A stretch of DNA of 64,000 bases from Algoriphagus sp. AGSA1 (GTDB lineage Bacteria; Bacteroidota; Bacteroidia; Cytophagales; Cyclobacteriaceae), in the NCBI RefSeq assembly GCF_021390545.1, contig NZ_JAJUWR010000012.1, positions 62,001 through 126,000 on the forward strand. Direction: 5' to 3'. Shown piece after piece: positions 9,234 to 19,700 of the stretch. The notes under the pieces are model-generated. The model was not told the DNA's origin. It worked only from the letters and a program-made list of their open reading frames with translations, and searched no databases. The position numbers were made by a program, and so were the translations under genes. Each line of letters starts with the position of its first letter. Within the stretch, counting starts at the first letter, position 1.

Positions 9234-10403
9234 TTATTCTGTGATTTCAAACTGGTCAATAAATTCTTCTTTAAGGGTGAGACCCACGCCTGGTAATGAA
9301 TCATCAAGCTGAAGACAACCATTTTCGGCTATAGCTTCTCCATCGAAAATGTACCAAAACAACTCATTCCCAACTTCGATTTCTGTCTGGGGAAAATACT
9401 CAGCCATAGGACTCGCAAACGAGCTCATTACTACATGCAGATTGTGCATCTGCCCTCCATGTGGAATCACATCTATTCCATGCGCATGGGCTAGGGTGCA
9501 TATCTTTTGGGCTTCTGTGAACCCTCCCACCCTATTGGTATCAAACTGGAATATGTCCAGTGCTTCTGCCTGAATGAGGTCATGAAATCCATAGCGGGTA
9601 TATTCGTGCTCTCCTCCGGAAAGTGGTATTTCGGTGTTTTTTCTAAGCTTTGAGAAATTGTGGATCTCATCCGGAAGCAAAAGTTCTTCTGCCCACCTCA
9701 ATCGATAAGGCTCCAAAGCTTTCAGAAATTGCCTGGCATAGGAATAATTAAATCCCATATAGGCTTCCAGCATTATTTCCACTTCATCACCTACAGCTTC
9801 ACGCACTACCTTCACCATTTCCACATTTTTCCGCATACCCGCAGCGCCTTCGGTAAGGGGATACCCGCATCTCAATTTCATACCCAAGAATCCTTCGGAC
9901 TTGTAGTGCAACGCCTCTTGCTGGAGACTGTCAAGATCCCTGGTATATAGCCTGCTGTAGTAAGCGGGAATAACTTCTTTAGTCCTTCCTCCCAGCAGCA
10001 TAAATACCGGCTGATTCATATGCTTTCCTTTGATGTCCCAAAGTGCTATATCCAAAGCACTTATTGCAGCCAATGCAGCTCCCTTTCTTCCATAAGCAAC
10101 AGAAGACCTGTACATTTTCTCGAATAAGTATTCTGTATTAAGCGGATTTTCTCCTATTAGCAGCTGCTTTAATTTGGAATCAATAATGAATTTGCAAACG
10201 TCCGGACACAGTCCTGCATTTCCGTACCCCACATGGCCTTCATCTGTGTGTATTTCTACTACAAGCCAGCTGAAAAAGCGGAAAGGAGCCTGAGAGTCTT
10301 TTTGAAAAGGCAGCATGCTTAGGGGTGTTGCAAAAATGGTATCACTAGTTTTCACAGATCCTTTCCATTGATACAATTTTGATTTTATGTTAGTTATTTT
10401 CAC
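9234..10403 (-). CDS. Enolase-superfamily dehydratase, L-rhamnonate-dehydratase-like
   Basis: A 389-residue mandelate racemase/muconate lactonising family enzyme. Metal ligands are seen as E213 (MLEAYM), E239 (WAEE) and E265 in SGGEHEYTRYGF; H315 in PHGGQ with D288 would form the catalytic dyad. The GEHEYTRYGF block and the RKN...VREAVGDEVEIML stretch match what I know of L-rhamnonate dehydratase (RhmD), making dehydration of an L-rhamnonate-type aldonate to its 2-keto-3-deoxy acid the best guess; L-lyxonate, L-mannonate or fuconate are alternatives. The start codon is GTG. It sits between GH39-like hydrolases and the SDR/FAH pair. Confidence 0.85.
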   Translation of the reverse strand: MKITNIKSKLYQWKGSVKTSDTIFATPLSMLPFQKDSQAPFRFFSWLVVEIHTDEGHVGYGNAGLCPDVCKFIIDSKLKQLLIGENPLNTEYLFEKMYRSSVAYGRKGAALAAISALDIALWDIKGKHMNQPVFMLLGGRTKEVIPAYYSRLYTRDLDSLQQEALHYKSEGFLGMKLRCGYPLTEGAAGMRKNVEMVKVVREAVGDEVEIMLEAYMGFNYSYARQFLKALEPYRLRWAEELLLPDEIHNFSKLRKNTEIPLSGGEHEYTRYGFHDLIQAEALDIFQFDTNRVGGFTEAQKICTLAHAHGIDVIPHGGQMHNLHVVMSSFASPMAEYFPQTEIEVGNELFWYIFDGEAIAENGCLQLDDSLPGVGLTLKEEFIDQFEITE

Positions 10404-10461
10404 TTTATTTAAGTATAGATTTTGAGTTTGGAAGTATTAATTAGACGACAGCTGTCTCAGC

Positions 10462-12168
10462 TTACCAGTCTATTTTCAGCAAAGAGACACCTTGACGGGG
10501 AAGCGAAAATCCCATGTTGATTTCACCTCCATCTATCGTCATGGACAGTGGGTCACCCATTATCTCCAGCTTGCCTGACTTTTCGAGTTCAGCTACCTGA
10601 GCCTGAGATGGATTCTGGGGCGATCCCATTTCCTTCCATACCTGATAGGAATTGCTATTTTCATCATCGATCCTATAATGTGTAAAAATCACCTTGTCCG
10701 AGGGTACACCATTGACCTTTAGGTTTATCGAAGCTATATCTCCCTTGGTGTCTACATCATGGTAATTCCATATCATAACCGCTGCAGTTTTGGCTGACTT
10801 GGAAATTGATGCCAGAGCTCCTACATCCTCTTGATTTCGAATACTGGAATTAACCACCGAGTCCAATCCATACATTTGGTCGGAATCTACCAGTACACGC
10901 TTACCTTCCATCATGGCAAACATTCTAAAGACATTCAGGACAGGTTTATCGACCCCATTGGTAGCCAAATCACGAAAACCATGAAACCAAGGCTGGTCTT
11001 CAAACTCGAATGACCAGGTCACTGCTCCTTTGTAATTGATCCCGTACTTATCTGCCAATTCATATTTTCTGGCAAAAGATGCTGCGGTATAGCTTGAATA
11101 CATCGTGCCATTCCTGTAGGCATTGGAGGGATTGGTAGTTTCTCCACAAGCCGCACAGCCTTCCGGGTCAGACTCCCCAATGATGATAGGCAGGTCTTTA
11201 AACTTGGGATAAGAAGCAACAATTTTAAACCCCTCATCCAGATTGCGGAGATGCCGGCCCATATCCATTTGAACCACATCTCCTTCAATAAGTCTTGGTG
11301 CCCCCTTTGCATGGAAAAGAATTGCATCCAGTGGAGATCCTATCTCGCCTGTCACATAGTTGATCCCGGTGAGGCAATGCTGCAAGAAAGCATATAAGAA
11401 CCTAGCTCCTCTGACACTTCCTGGCCCTGTGTCATTTGCCCCACCAATTATAGCGGTGGGAAGGGCACGCTTGACTGCATCGGCTGTATAATCATATAAT
11501 TTTAAAAATTCGTCTATCGTCCCACCCCAATAAGGAGCATCCGGCTCATTCCATAGCTGCCAATACCAGCTTTCCACTTCTTCCTGACCATACCTGTCCA
11601 CACTATGTTTCACCCATTGGAAGATAAGCTCCGCCCACTTGTCATAATCATTTGGTGGATATCTCCATCCCGTATGGATGTCACCATAGGGATCTCCCGG
11701 CTTCCAAAAATGTTCATATGGTTCGGGCTGGGTGGAGAGCGCTTTGGGCATAAATCCAATTTCAACCAATGGCTTTGCCCCATTCTCTATATAAGTATCA
11801 AAAATCTTATCAATAATGGTCCAATCGTACACCGGATTACCATTCTCATCTTCCGTGTAAGCATTGGTAGAACCCCATTTAAATCTAGCGGTGCCATCTC
11901 CTGTCGTCAGAAGATTGTGCGCACGATAATAGACGGGCACAGGACTGAACTCACCTATCTCAGCGATCAACTTTTTCCCATCTTTCATATAGGTGTAATT
12001 GGGTTCATCATACCCAAAGAAGGACCAAACAGGCTCCATTTCCCCCACCTCCTTGTCGAGATCCACAGAAATAGTCACGGCTCGCTGACCTTGTGCGCAA
12101 CCTGCACTTGATGCGAGAGCACATGCTATAGAAAGTGCGATTGTTAAAACTTTATTTTCAATTACCAT
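10462..12168 (-). CDS. GH39-like glycoside hydrolase, lipoprotein (paralogue A)
   Basis: A 568-residue hydrolase of the clan GH-A/GH39 type. The chosen ATG at 12168 gives a lipoprotein signal with lipobox SAGC and C24; a frame reaching 12279 adds 37 residues with no signal character. The probable acid/base is E208 in LWNEP and the nucleophile is E332 in IIIGESDPEG. GH39 enzymes include beta-xylosidases, alpha-L-iduronidases and exopolysaccharide hydrolases, so the target linkage is not set by sequence. It is strongly similar throughout to the next gene (12273-13991), including the NYTYMKDGKKL and YPPNDYDKWAEL blocks, so the two arose by tandem duplication. Confidence 0.83.
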   Translation of the reverse strand: MVIENKVLTIALSIACALASSAGCAQGQRAVTISVDLDKEVGEMEPVWSFFGYDEPNYTYMKDGKKLIAEIGEFSPVPVYYRAHNLLTTGDGTARFKWGSTNAYTEDENGNPVYDWTIIDKIFDTYIENGAKPLVEIGFMPKALSTQPEPYEHFWKPGDPYGDIHTGWRYPPNDYDKWAELIFQWVKHSVDRYGQEEVESWYWQLWNEPDAPYWGGTIDEFLKLYDYTADAVKRALPTAIIGGANDTGPGSVRGARFLYAFLQHCLTGINYVTGEIGSPLDAILFHAKGAPRLIEGDVVQMDMGRHLRNLDEGFKIVASYPKFKDLPIIIGESDPEGCAACGETTNPSNAYRNGTMYSSYTAASFARKYELADKYGINYKGAVTWSFEFEDQPWFHGFRDLATNGVDKPVLNVFRMFAMMEGKRVLVDSDQMYGLDSVVNSSIRNQEDVGALASISKSAKTAAVMIWNYHDVDTKGDIASINLKVNGVPSDKVIFTHYRIDDENSNSYQVWKEMGSPQNPSQAQVAELEKSGKLEIMGDPLSMTIDGGEINMGFSLPRQGVSLLKIDW

Positions 12169-12272
12169 TTTAAATTCTCTAAGTATTGATTTATTGAAAG
12201 CAGCATATCGGTTTTCAGCGCATGTAATACGTTCAGAAACACCTTGCTTTCTCTGATCAGTGCTAGAAAAGA

Positions 12273-13991
12273 TCACCATGTCAATCTAACTAAAGAGACT
12301 CCCTGGCTAGGCAACTCAAATTCAATTTGAGCTTCCCCATTCTCTATCTTAATCCATTTGGGTGAAGTGAAAAGCTGAAGTTGTCCTGCCTCCTCCAGTT
12401 GCTTACTCTGCTCCTGGGTCGGATTTTGGGGCGAGCCCATGTCCTGCCATGCCTGATAGGAATTGCTGTGGTTCTTATCTACCCGGTAATGGTGCATCAA
12501 AACCTTGTCAGCCGGTATGCTTTCAAAATTTAAGGTAACGGGAGCCTCAGCCACTTCCTTATCGTCATCATGGTAGTTCCAGACCATAGCCGCCGCAGTG
12601 TTTTTATCTATCGAGGCAAAAGCATTGATATCCTGCTCCTCCCCACGTACACTTGAGTTTAGGATATTATCTAGGTTATAGGCTAATCCCTCCTCATTCT
12701 CCCCACTAGAAACTGACACCCGTTGTCCGCCCATCATACCAAACATCCTGAACACGTTGAGTACGGGTTTATCTACTCCATTGGTAGCCATATCCCGGAA
12801 TCCGGCAAACCATTTTTGATCTTCAAATTCAAATGCCCATGTCACTGCACCTAAAAAATTAACCCCGTGACGGTCGGCGAGTTCGTATTTTCTGGCGAAG
12901 GAAGCCGCTGTATAACTGGAATACACCGTGCCGTTTCTATAAGCATAATGCGGGTAATCTTCTTCCGAGCAGGCAGCGCACCCCTCTGGGTCAGATTCGC
13001 CGATTACTATTGGCAAATGCTTCAGTTCTGGGTAGGAGGCTACTATTTCAAACCCTTTATTTATATCATTCAGCTGACTTCTAATGCCCATTTGTACAAT
13101 GCCATCAGCCAGCTTAGGGCTTCCTTTGGCATGGAAGGTGATAAAGTCGAGTGGAGAACCTGTTTTGCCTGTCACATAATTTTTCCCTTTCGTCACATGG
13201 TCCAAAAACGTGGTCAAAAACTCCGCTGCTTTGTCCCAGCCCGGACCGGTAGATTCAGGCCCTCCTATCCTCGCGGTAGGCAAAGCTCTTTTTACAGCAT
13301 CAGCAGTATAGTCATACAGCTTGATGTACTCTTCTGTAGTACCTCTCCAGTAGCCGATGTTCGGTTCATTCCAGAGTTCCCAATACCAAGATTCTACTTC
13401 TTCTTTTCCATACCGCTCCACGCTGTGTGTGACCCACTGGAATACCAACTCAGCCCACTTATCGTAATCATTAGGAGGATATGACCAACCGGTATAAATA
13501 TCATTGTAATCTGCCCCAGGTTTCCAATAATGTCGATAAGGTTCCGGCTGTGACGACAGTGCTTTCGGCATAAATCCAATTTGTGCAAAAGGCTTCATGC
13601 CCCGTTCGATGTATGTATCGAATATTTGGTCAATTACTGTCCAATCATAGATAGGATTCCCCTCACTGTCTTCCGTGTAGGCATTAGTAGAACCCCATTT
13701 TAAGGCTGCCCGTGGCCCTTCATCCGTGACAAGCAAGCTGTGCGCTCTCACATACACAGGAACAGGGCTGAGATCTGCAATTTCTGAAAGAAGTTTCTTG
13801 CCATCCTTCATATAGGTGTAATTTGGCTCATCATAGCCCCACCAAGCCCATGCAGGTTGCAATGGGCCTTTTTCATCAGATAAGTCAATTTTAATATGCA
13901 CATTCTCTTGACTTTCGGGAAGTACATTCTGCCCAAAAGTGGTACCTATCAATGTTATGCTAAGGCCTAGTGAAAGTGTGCATTTCCGCAT
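12273..13991 (-). CDS. GH39-like glycoside hydrolase (paralogue B)
   Basis: Paralogue of the preceding enzyme, about 572 residues. From the ATG at 13991 it begins with a classic Sec signal peptide ending near TTFGQ and has no lipobox, so it is probably periplasmic or exported rather than lipid-anchored; an in-frame ATG at 14024 would add 11 residues. E209 in LWNEP and the glutamate of VIGESDPEG are the likely catalytic pair. Both copies keep these residues, which argues for two active enzymes with split location or specificity. It follows the DUF3823 gene by about 170 bases. Confidence 0.83.
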   Translation of the reverse strand: MRKCTLSLGLSITLIGTTFGQNVLPESQENVHIKIDLSDEKGPLQPAWAWWGYDEPNYTYMKDGKKLLSEIADLSPVPVYVRAHSLLVTDEGPRAALKWGSTNAYTEDSEGNPIYDWTVIDQIFDTYIERGMKPFAQIGFMPKALSSQPEPYRHYWKPGADYNDIYTGWSYPPNDYDKWAELVFQWVTHSVERYGKEEVESWYWELWNEPNIGYWRGTTEEYIKLYDYTADAVKRALPTARIGGPESTGPGWDKAAEFLTTFLDHVTKGKNYVTGKTGSPLDFITFHAKGSPKLADGIVQMGIRSQLNDINKGFEIVASYPELKHLPIVIGESDPEGCAACSEEDYPHYAYRNGTVYSSYTAASFARKYELADRHGVNFLGAVTWAFEFEDQKWFAGFRDMATNGVDKPVLNVFRMFGMMGGQRVSVSSGENEEGLAYNLDNILNSSVRGEEQDINAFASIDKNTAAAMVWNYHDDDKEVAEAPVTLNFESIPADKVLMHHYRVDKNHSNSYQAWQDMGSPQNPTQEQSKQLEEAGQLQLFTSPKWIKIENGEAQIEFELPSQGVSLVRLTW

Positions 13992-14161
13992 ACTTGTGAG
14001 AAATGGATAAGTCAAGTTGTACATTGGTTAATAATTTTTGTTGGAAATAGTATTGATGTAGCCATGCTATGAAAACATAAAGCGTGGTGTCCCACCCCTC
14101 TTGTTTTTCAAAGAGGTCAATCATCATATAAGAGACAGATTTATTTAATAATCAGTGGGGC

Positions 14162-14842
14162 TTAGTCAAGCATTATTTTCTGGGGAGATGAATAGAGCAA
14201 TTCAGGAACATCACGTACCTTAACCCCTAATCGTGCGAATACGTAGTTTCTTCCCGCCAAAGACGCGGGTATTGTTACTCCCATCGAAAATGGCATAGAT
14301 ACATCATCAATATCGGCTGCGTTCAAAGTGGCATTTGCTATATTGATATTCTGATCCAATATGGTCGTTCTTCCAAGGTAAACTCTGACGAATTCCAGAT
14401 TTTCCTGATCAGTCACTTGTCGCAAATTGAAATCTGCTGTGATTTCAGAGGCCCCTTGTCTAGAAAAACCAACATTTTCAAAGATGTAATAAGGACTCAC
14501 TTGCACATCTACCTCAGCATTTCCCCTTACAGTAACATTGATTGTATCTGAGGTATATACCCAGGGAGCTCCACGAAGCATAGTGAGTTTATAATCCCCA
14601 TCAAAAACCTTCGTAGAAAATGAACCATCCTGATTCACATAGACAGGGATTTTGGTAAAGAGGTCGTACCCCGGCTGCCATAATTCTAATTCTACTCCGT
14701 TGGATCTGACATTGATGGGAAGATCTTCAAAAATCACCTGGCCGATTAAAGTCGATTTTGGCTCTTCATAGTTATCTAGTTCACAACCAGTAAGAAAAAC
14801 TAGTAAGTTAATCGATAAAAACAAATATAGTTTAGAGTTCAT
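14162..14842 (-). CDS. DUF3823-type SusD-associated lipoprotein
   Basis: A 226-residue lipoprotein with lipobox LTGC (C20). The body shows an N-terminal carboxypeptidase-regulatory-like beta-sandwich (GQVIFEDLPIN... DGSFSTKVFDGDYKLTMLRG) followed by a second all-beta region, as in DUF3823 proteins that sit directly after SusD genes in Bacteroidota. They are thought to be surface glycan-binding accessory proteins. The gene follows the SusD stop by 17 bases, consistent with one transcript. The ligand is unknown. Confidence 0.82.
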   Translation of the reverse strand: MNSKLYLFLSINLLVFLTGCELDNYEEPKSTLIGQVIFEDLPINVRSNGVELELWQPGYDLFTKIPVYVNQDGSFSTKVFDGDYKLTMLRGAPWVYTSDTINVTVRGNAEVDVQVSPYYIFENVGFSRQGASEITADFNLRQVTDQENLEFVRVYLGRTTILDQNINIANATLNAADIDDVSMPFSMGVTIPASLAGRNYVFARLGVKVRDVPELLYSSPQKIMLD

Positions 14843-14859
14843 TGTTTCTTGGGTTAAGG

Positions 14860-16790
14860 TTAATGAAATGGATTTCTAACTATTTCAGGATTGTTGTTCA
14901 GTACATCCTGAGGGATTTGGGAGTAGTAATTGCCTAGCCTAAAAAACCGGGGTGCAACCTGTCTGGGAGCGGGAAATTTATCATAAACATATTTCCCATG
15001 GTTTGGGTGACCTGGACGGACAATCCTATAGCCAAACAACGCATAGTTCATGGCTTCTTTACTTTCGGTATTACCATCCCAATACTCATGGGCTATTCTC
15101 CAGCGCTTCAGGTCCCATACTCTGTGGTCCTCGAAAGCCAGTTCCACCCTTCGCTCATTTCTTACCCGTTCTAGTGTAAGCGAGGCAACTGTCATGGTTT
15201 CCGGATTAAAGCCAGCTCTCTCCCTAAGCGTATTATAAAAAGAAACTGCTTCTGATGTAAGACCCAATTCGAATGCTGCTTCCCCTGCATTGAGATAAAC
15301 CTCAGCCAGTCTAAACCAGACCCACCACACATCACTTTGAATAGAACTGGTTGCGCCACTCGGAGATGAGTCGATGTATTTTCTGAGGTAAAAACCTGTT
15401 GCAGAGACATAATTCTCATTTCTCATAGGCCCATCAGCCCCCACAAGAGTTCCGTCATCCGAATAGGTGGAATTCAGAGTTCCTTCCACCCTGTCATATT
15501 TATTTGCCCCTTCATTCCATACATAAACCCCAGCCTGCAGGTTGATAGCTTGACCTGCAAATGTGGTTCCCGGATAGATGATGGTACCATATAGTCTAGG
15601 ATCCTTATTGGCGAATATATCCTGGGGCTCATCGTAAAAAAACCAGTTTTGCTGGCCTCCAGCAGTGTTGCTGCCAGTTCCTACACCTTTCAGGCTGCCT
15701 TCAGTTCCATCCAGATATTCGTATCCTCCACCAGATTCAATGATGGGGATATGGCAGATGATCCGGATACATTCGCAACATCCAAACGCATTGATCTTGG
15801 AATATTATTCAAAGTAAACGGATGCCTAAGACCTTGGGAAGCACTATAGTCTATGACCAATATCGCTTCATTGTTATTGGATTTTTGCGTAACGGCTTCG
15901 TAAAAGTTCTCCCCTAAATCCGGGTTGTTCTGATATAAACTGTAAACATTGCTATCTATGATCTCTTTTGCAGCTTCCAGTGAGCTTGCATAGTAATCCT
16001 CCGCCCGGCTGGACGGTATCCCTACTTCTCCACCTGGCAATGAAATCGGGTTTAAGGAATTATATTTTGCCAGTGATCCTGCATAAAGCATTGCCCTGCT
16101 CTTGAGTGCAAGTGCGGTGAAGCTATTGGCTCTCGTCTGGCTTCCTTCATTGCCCAGCTTATCCTTAATATCATCCAATTCGTCCCTGATAAAATCATAA
16201 ACAGCCTCTTCCGAATCTCTCGGTTGGCGAAGAGGAGACGGATCGCCACTAAAATCATAAATCAACTGTGTAGTGATGAGAGGCACCCCTCCCATTCGCT
16301 TCACTAATTCAAAATAATTCAAAGCTCTTAGAAACCTCAATTCTGCTATAAACTGCTCTTTTTGGGTAGTACTAACTTTTGCCGACTCAGTTTTGCCTAT
16401 ATTTTCAATGGCAAGGTTTATATCCCTGATTAGCGTAAAGTTCCATAGGCTCCACCTGAGAAATGGATAGTTTATGATGTTATTCCTGACTTCATAATCG
16501 AAATTACTTACGCCAGACCAGATCGCTTCGTCATAGGCAGCATAGTCCTTCCAACCACAATAAACATCCGTTGCGCCACAATTGCCCGTTTCCGTAAAAT
16601 CAGTATGCTTTGGCAATCTGCTATAAACATCAGAAATAACACTTGTGATCAATTCCGGGTCACTCCAAACCTGCTCATCGGTCAAAATAGTCTGAGGTTC
16701 TCGTTCCAACCAGTCATCGCACGAGGCCAGTCCAACAACAGCAATTGTCATTAAAATGTAATTGTATATACTTTTCATTTGTATAGTCAT
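14860..16790 (-). pseudogene. susD: SusD/RagB-family glycan-binding lipoprotein, frameshifted
   Basis: A SusD-family outer-membrane lipoprotein, the surface lid of the SusC channel. The first 366 codons (16790-15690) carry lipobox LASC (C24) and the SusD TPR-like start DDWLEREPQ. The frame then breaks after NLVED near 15722-15727 and goes on in another frame as YEYLDGTEG through to the stop at 14860. Adding one T to GATACG would restore NLVEDYEYLDG, a typical SusD junction, and give exactly 644 codons with the stop. So it is a single-base deletion: recent inactivation, programmed slippage (no slippery heptamer seen) or a sequencing error. Start could also be the ATG at 16778. Confidence 0.88.
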
Positions 16791-16796
16791 TTTGGG

Positions 16797-19700
16797 TTAA
16801 AGTGTAATATCAAAGCCAACTGAGATCACCCGTTGTGTAGGGTATCGTAAACCAGAATCTATTGCCAACTCCGGATCCAGATGGATATCTTTCATATTAT
16901 CAATACTGAATAGATTGGATCCATTCACATACAACCGTGCGGCATTTATCCCGATCGATGTAAGAATAGTCGGTGGTATAGAGTATCCCAGTTCCACCCT
17001 TTTAAGTCGTAGGTAATTGACATTCCGTCTCCAAAAATCACTTTGGCGGTAATTGGCATGGCCCGAATTCTGGCGGTGAACCGGATATTTTCCCGGTATC
17101 CACTCGCTATTTGGATCATAGAGATCTTCCCGGTGCCAGCGGTCATTTAATAACCACTCAGGAGAATTGTGCCCTCCCTGGAAAGGAAATTTAAGCTCCA
17201 GATTTTGGCTGAAAGAGTAAAAACTGCCTCCTGAAAAACCAAAGGAAAAATCAAATCCTTTGTATTCCATGGAACCATTAATGCCATAAGAGAGAATAGG
17301 GTTGTCATAGAGATTATATCCTATGGGACGCATATCCATCTGATTGATTATCCCATCACCATTTACATCATTATAAATGAAATCCCCAGGTAATAGTGTT
17401 GAATTCCCCTGCGAGTCATTGTTGATTACATAGTTGTCAATTTCCTCCTGAGTCTGAAATCTGCCTATTACCTCATAACCGAATGAAACTCCTGCCCATC
17501 TGTCCTGGGTGCCGTTGCGGTATTCATCCCATGAATTTCCGAATCTTGGGAGGTATGGATCCAATATTCTGCGTCGTGCTAAGGTGGCATTAACACCGAA
17601 AGAATAAGTCACAGGCCCCTTATCTTCTCTAAAAGCAAGCATGCCCTCTACGCCTCTAAGAGCTTCAGATTCCAAATTCTCCAAAGGAAGAGTATAACCT
17701 ACCTCGCTAGGCAGCAGCACATCATATTTGGCTGCGGGTAGCCCAGTCAGGCGCCTTTCAAATACATCAAATTCTCCAGAAAGCTTATTTTCAAAAAGAG
17801 CGAAATCTAAGCCTATATTTGTTGTAGTACTTTTAGCCCAGCTAAGGTTTGTCACAGGAATCCCCCTCGGCCTGGCTCCTGTCACCACATTTCCGTCTAA
17901 AAGATACTGGCTGGTTCTAAAATCCGCTCCGGCAAGATAACCCCAAGGGGTGATGTTGACTTCCTGGCCTGCCTGACCCCAGGATCCTCTGAGCTTAAGT
18001 TCAGTCATGAAACCTAATTTCCCTTCCATAAACTCTTCTGCTATCACTCTCCAACCCACAGACACCCCAGGGAACAATCCCCAGCGCTTATCCGGATCAT
18101 ATAAGTAAGAGCCATCATACCGGCCCAACAGATCCAGGAGATATTTCTTTTTGTAATCATATGACAACTTTCCTACATAGGAAGTCCGGGCAGAGGTAGC
18201 CCAGGTATTGCTGAAATCATTGAGTTCGATAAAATTGATCAATGGTGTATAATTATTTGAAGGAACCGCATCTATTCCTACATAATCGTTTTCCGTATCG
18301 GCCATTTCAAAGGCTAAAACACCAGCTATGCTATGATTGGAAAAATCTTTGGAATAAGACAACTGAATCTGGGAAAACCGTTCCACTAGAATGGTTCGGT
18401 TTTTAGTCCGCAATGGGCTTGCAAATCCATCCGTGACACGATACTCATCTGTTTCAGGATCGTAGATATACGCATCATAGCTGAACCGTTGTCTTTCGAA
18501 GGTGTTCAGTTTTCTGGAATAGGAATAGGTAGCCCTGGCGGTTAGTCCAAAATCAAACTCATATTCTGCAAAGAAATTGCCTGTAAAGTTTGACCATTGA
18601 TCTTCTTGGAAACCTGCTATTTCTCTAGTGAATGTAGAGGGTAAGCGTGTAAGAAACCTTACGTCACCGTTGACATAATCTGGATTTCCATTTGCATAGA
18701 TATTTTCCATTGGCCAGGAACTGTTAGTTCCCAAAAGTGCATTCCAGATCGGATCATCCCTTCCCGGAATGGCTACATTATCCCTATTTTCTATTCTCGC
18801 ACTGAGCTGAGTGCCTACTGACAGTCCCTTGTGAAGTCTTGCCCTCAGGTTTGATTGGATATTGGTCCTGTCAAACGTATGCCCTTTCATCAAATAATCC
18901 TGCTTCACATGTCCGGCAGAAAAGAAATAGGTGATATCATCCGAACCTCCTGAGGCACTCGCGTTAAAAGAATACTGAGCAGCATTCGGGTTGTTGAAAA
19001 CATTTTTATAATGATTATAGGACTCATACCCAGGCTCGGTGCCCAATCTCCATTTTTCCAACTCTTCAGGTGAAATAGTCGGAGTCTGTCCTCTATTTTG
19101 TTCGATTTCGGCTTGGGATCGCTTGAACGTATAGGCATCGGCAGGAGGATCAAATGGAAAACGGGTATTGTTCTGAACCCCGTAATAACCATTAAGCCTT
19201 ATCACGGGCGGCTGGTTAGCCTTTCCCCGCTTAGTGGTAACCAGTACTACGCCGTTGGCAGCACGGATACCATAGATTGCTGCTGAGGCATCCTTAAGAA
19301 TAGAAATTTTATCAATATCATTGATGTTCAGGTTATTGAATTGACCGACAGATTGGGGGATTCCATCAATTACAAAAAGGGGATTTCCCATATTCCGTAT
19401 TTGTAATTGCGTATTAGAACCAGGCCTGGAATCCCCTTCATAAGAATTGGTCGTCCTAGCCGTCAAACCTGGTATTCTTCCTACCAAAGCTTCCGCTGAA
19501 GTGGTGGCGGTAGTCTTCTCAATATCCTTAGAGGTAACAGCACTTATTGCACCCGTCATCTGAATCTTCTGCTGAGTACCATATCCAGTCACTACCACCT
19601 CATCCAGCGTCTCATCATCATATTCTAACACTATCTTCAAATTGGTCTGGTTTCCAACCAAAATCTCTTGGGTGACAAATCCTATAAAAGAAAACCTAAG

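Noticed and set aside
15690..15741. Programmed ribosomal frameshift as the reason for the split SusD
   Set aside because: No slippery heptamer or downstream stem is visible near the break, and SusD genes are not known to use frameshifting; a simple deletion explains it better.
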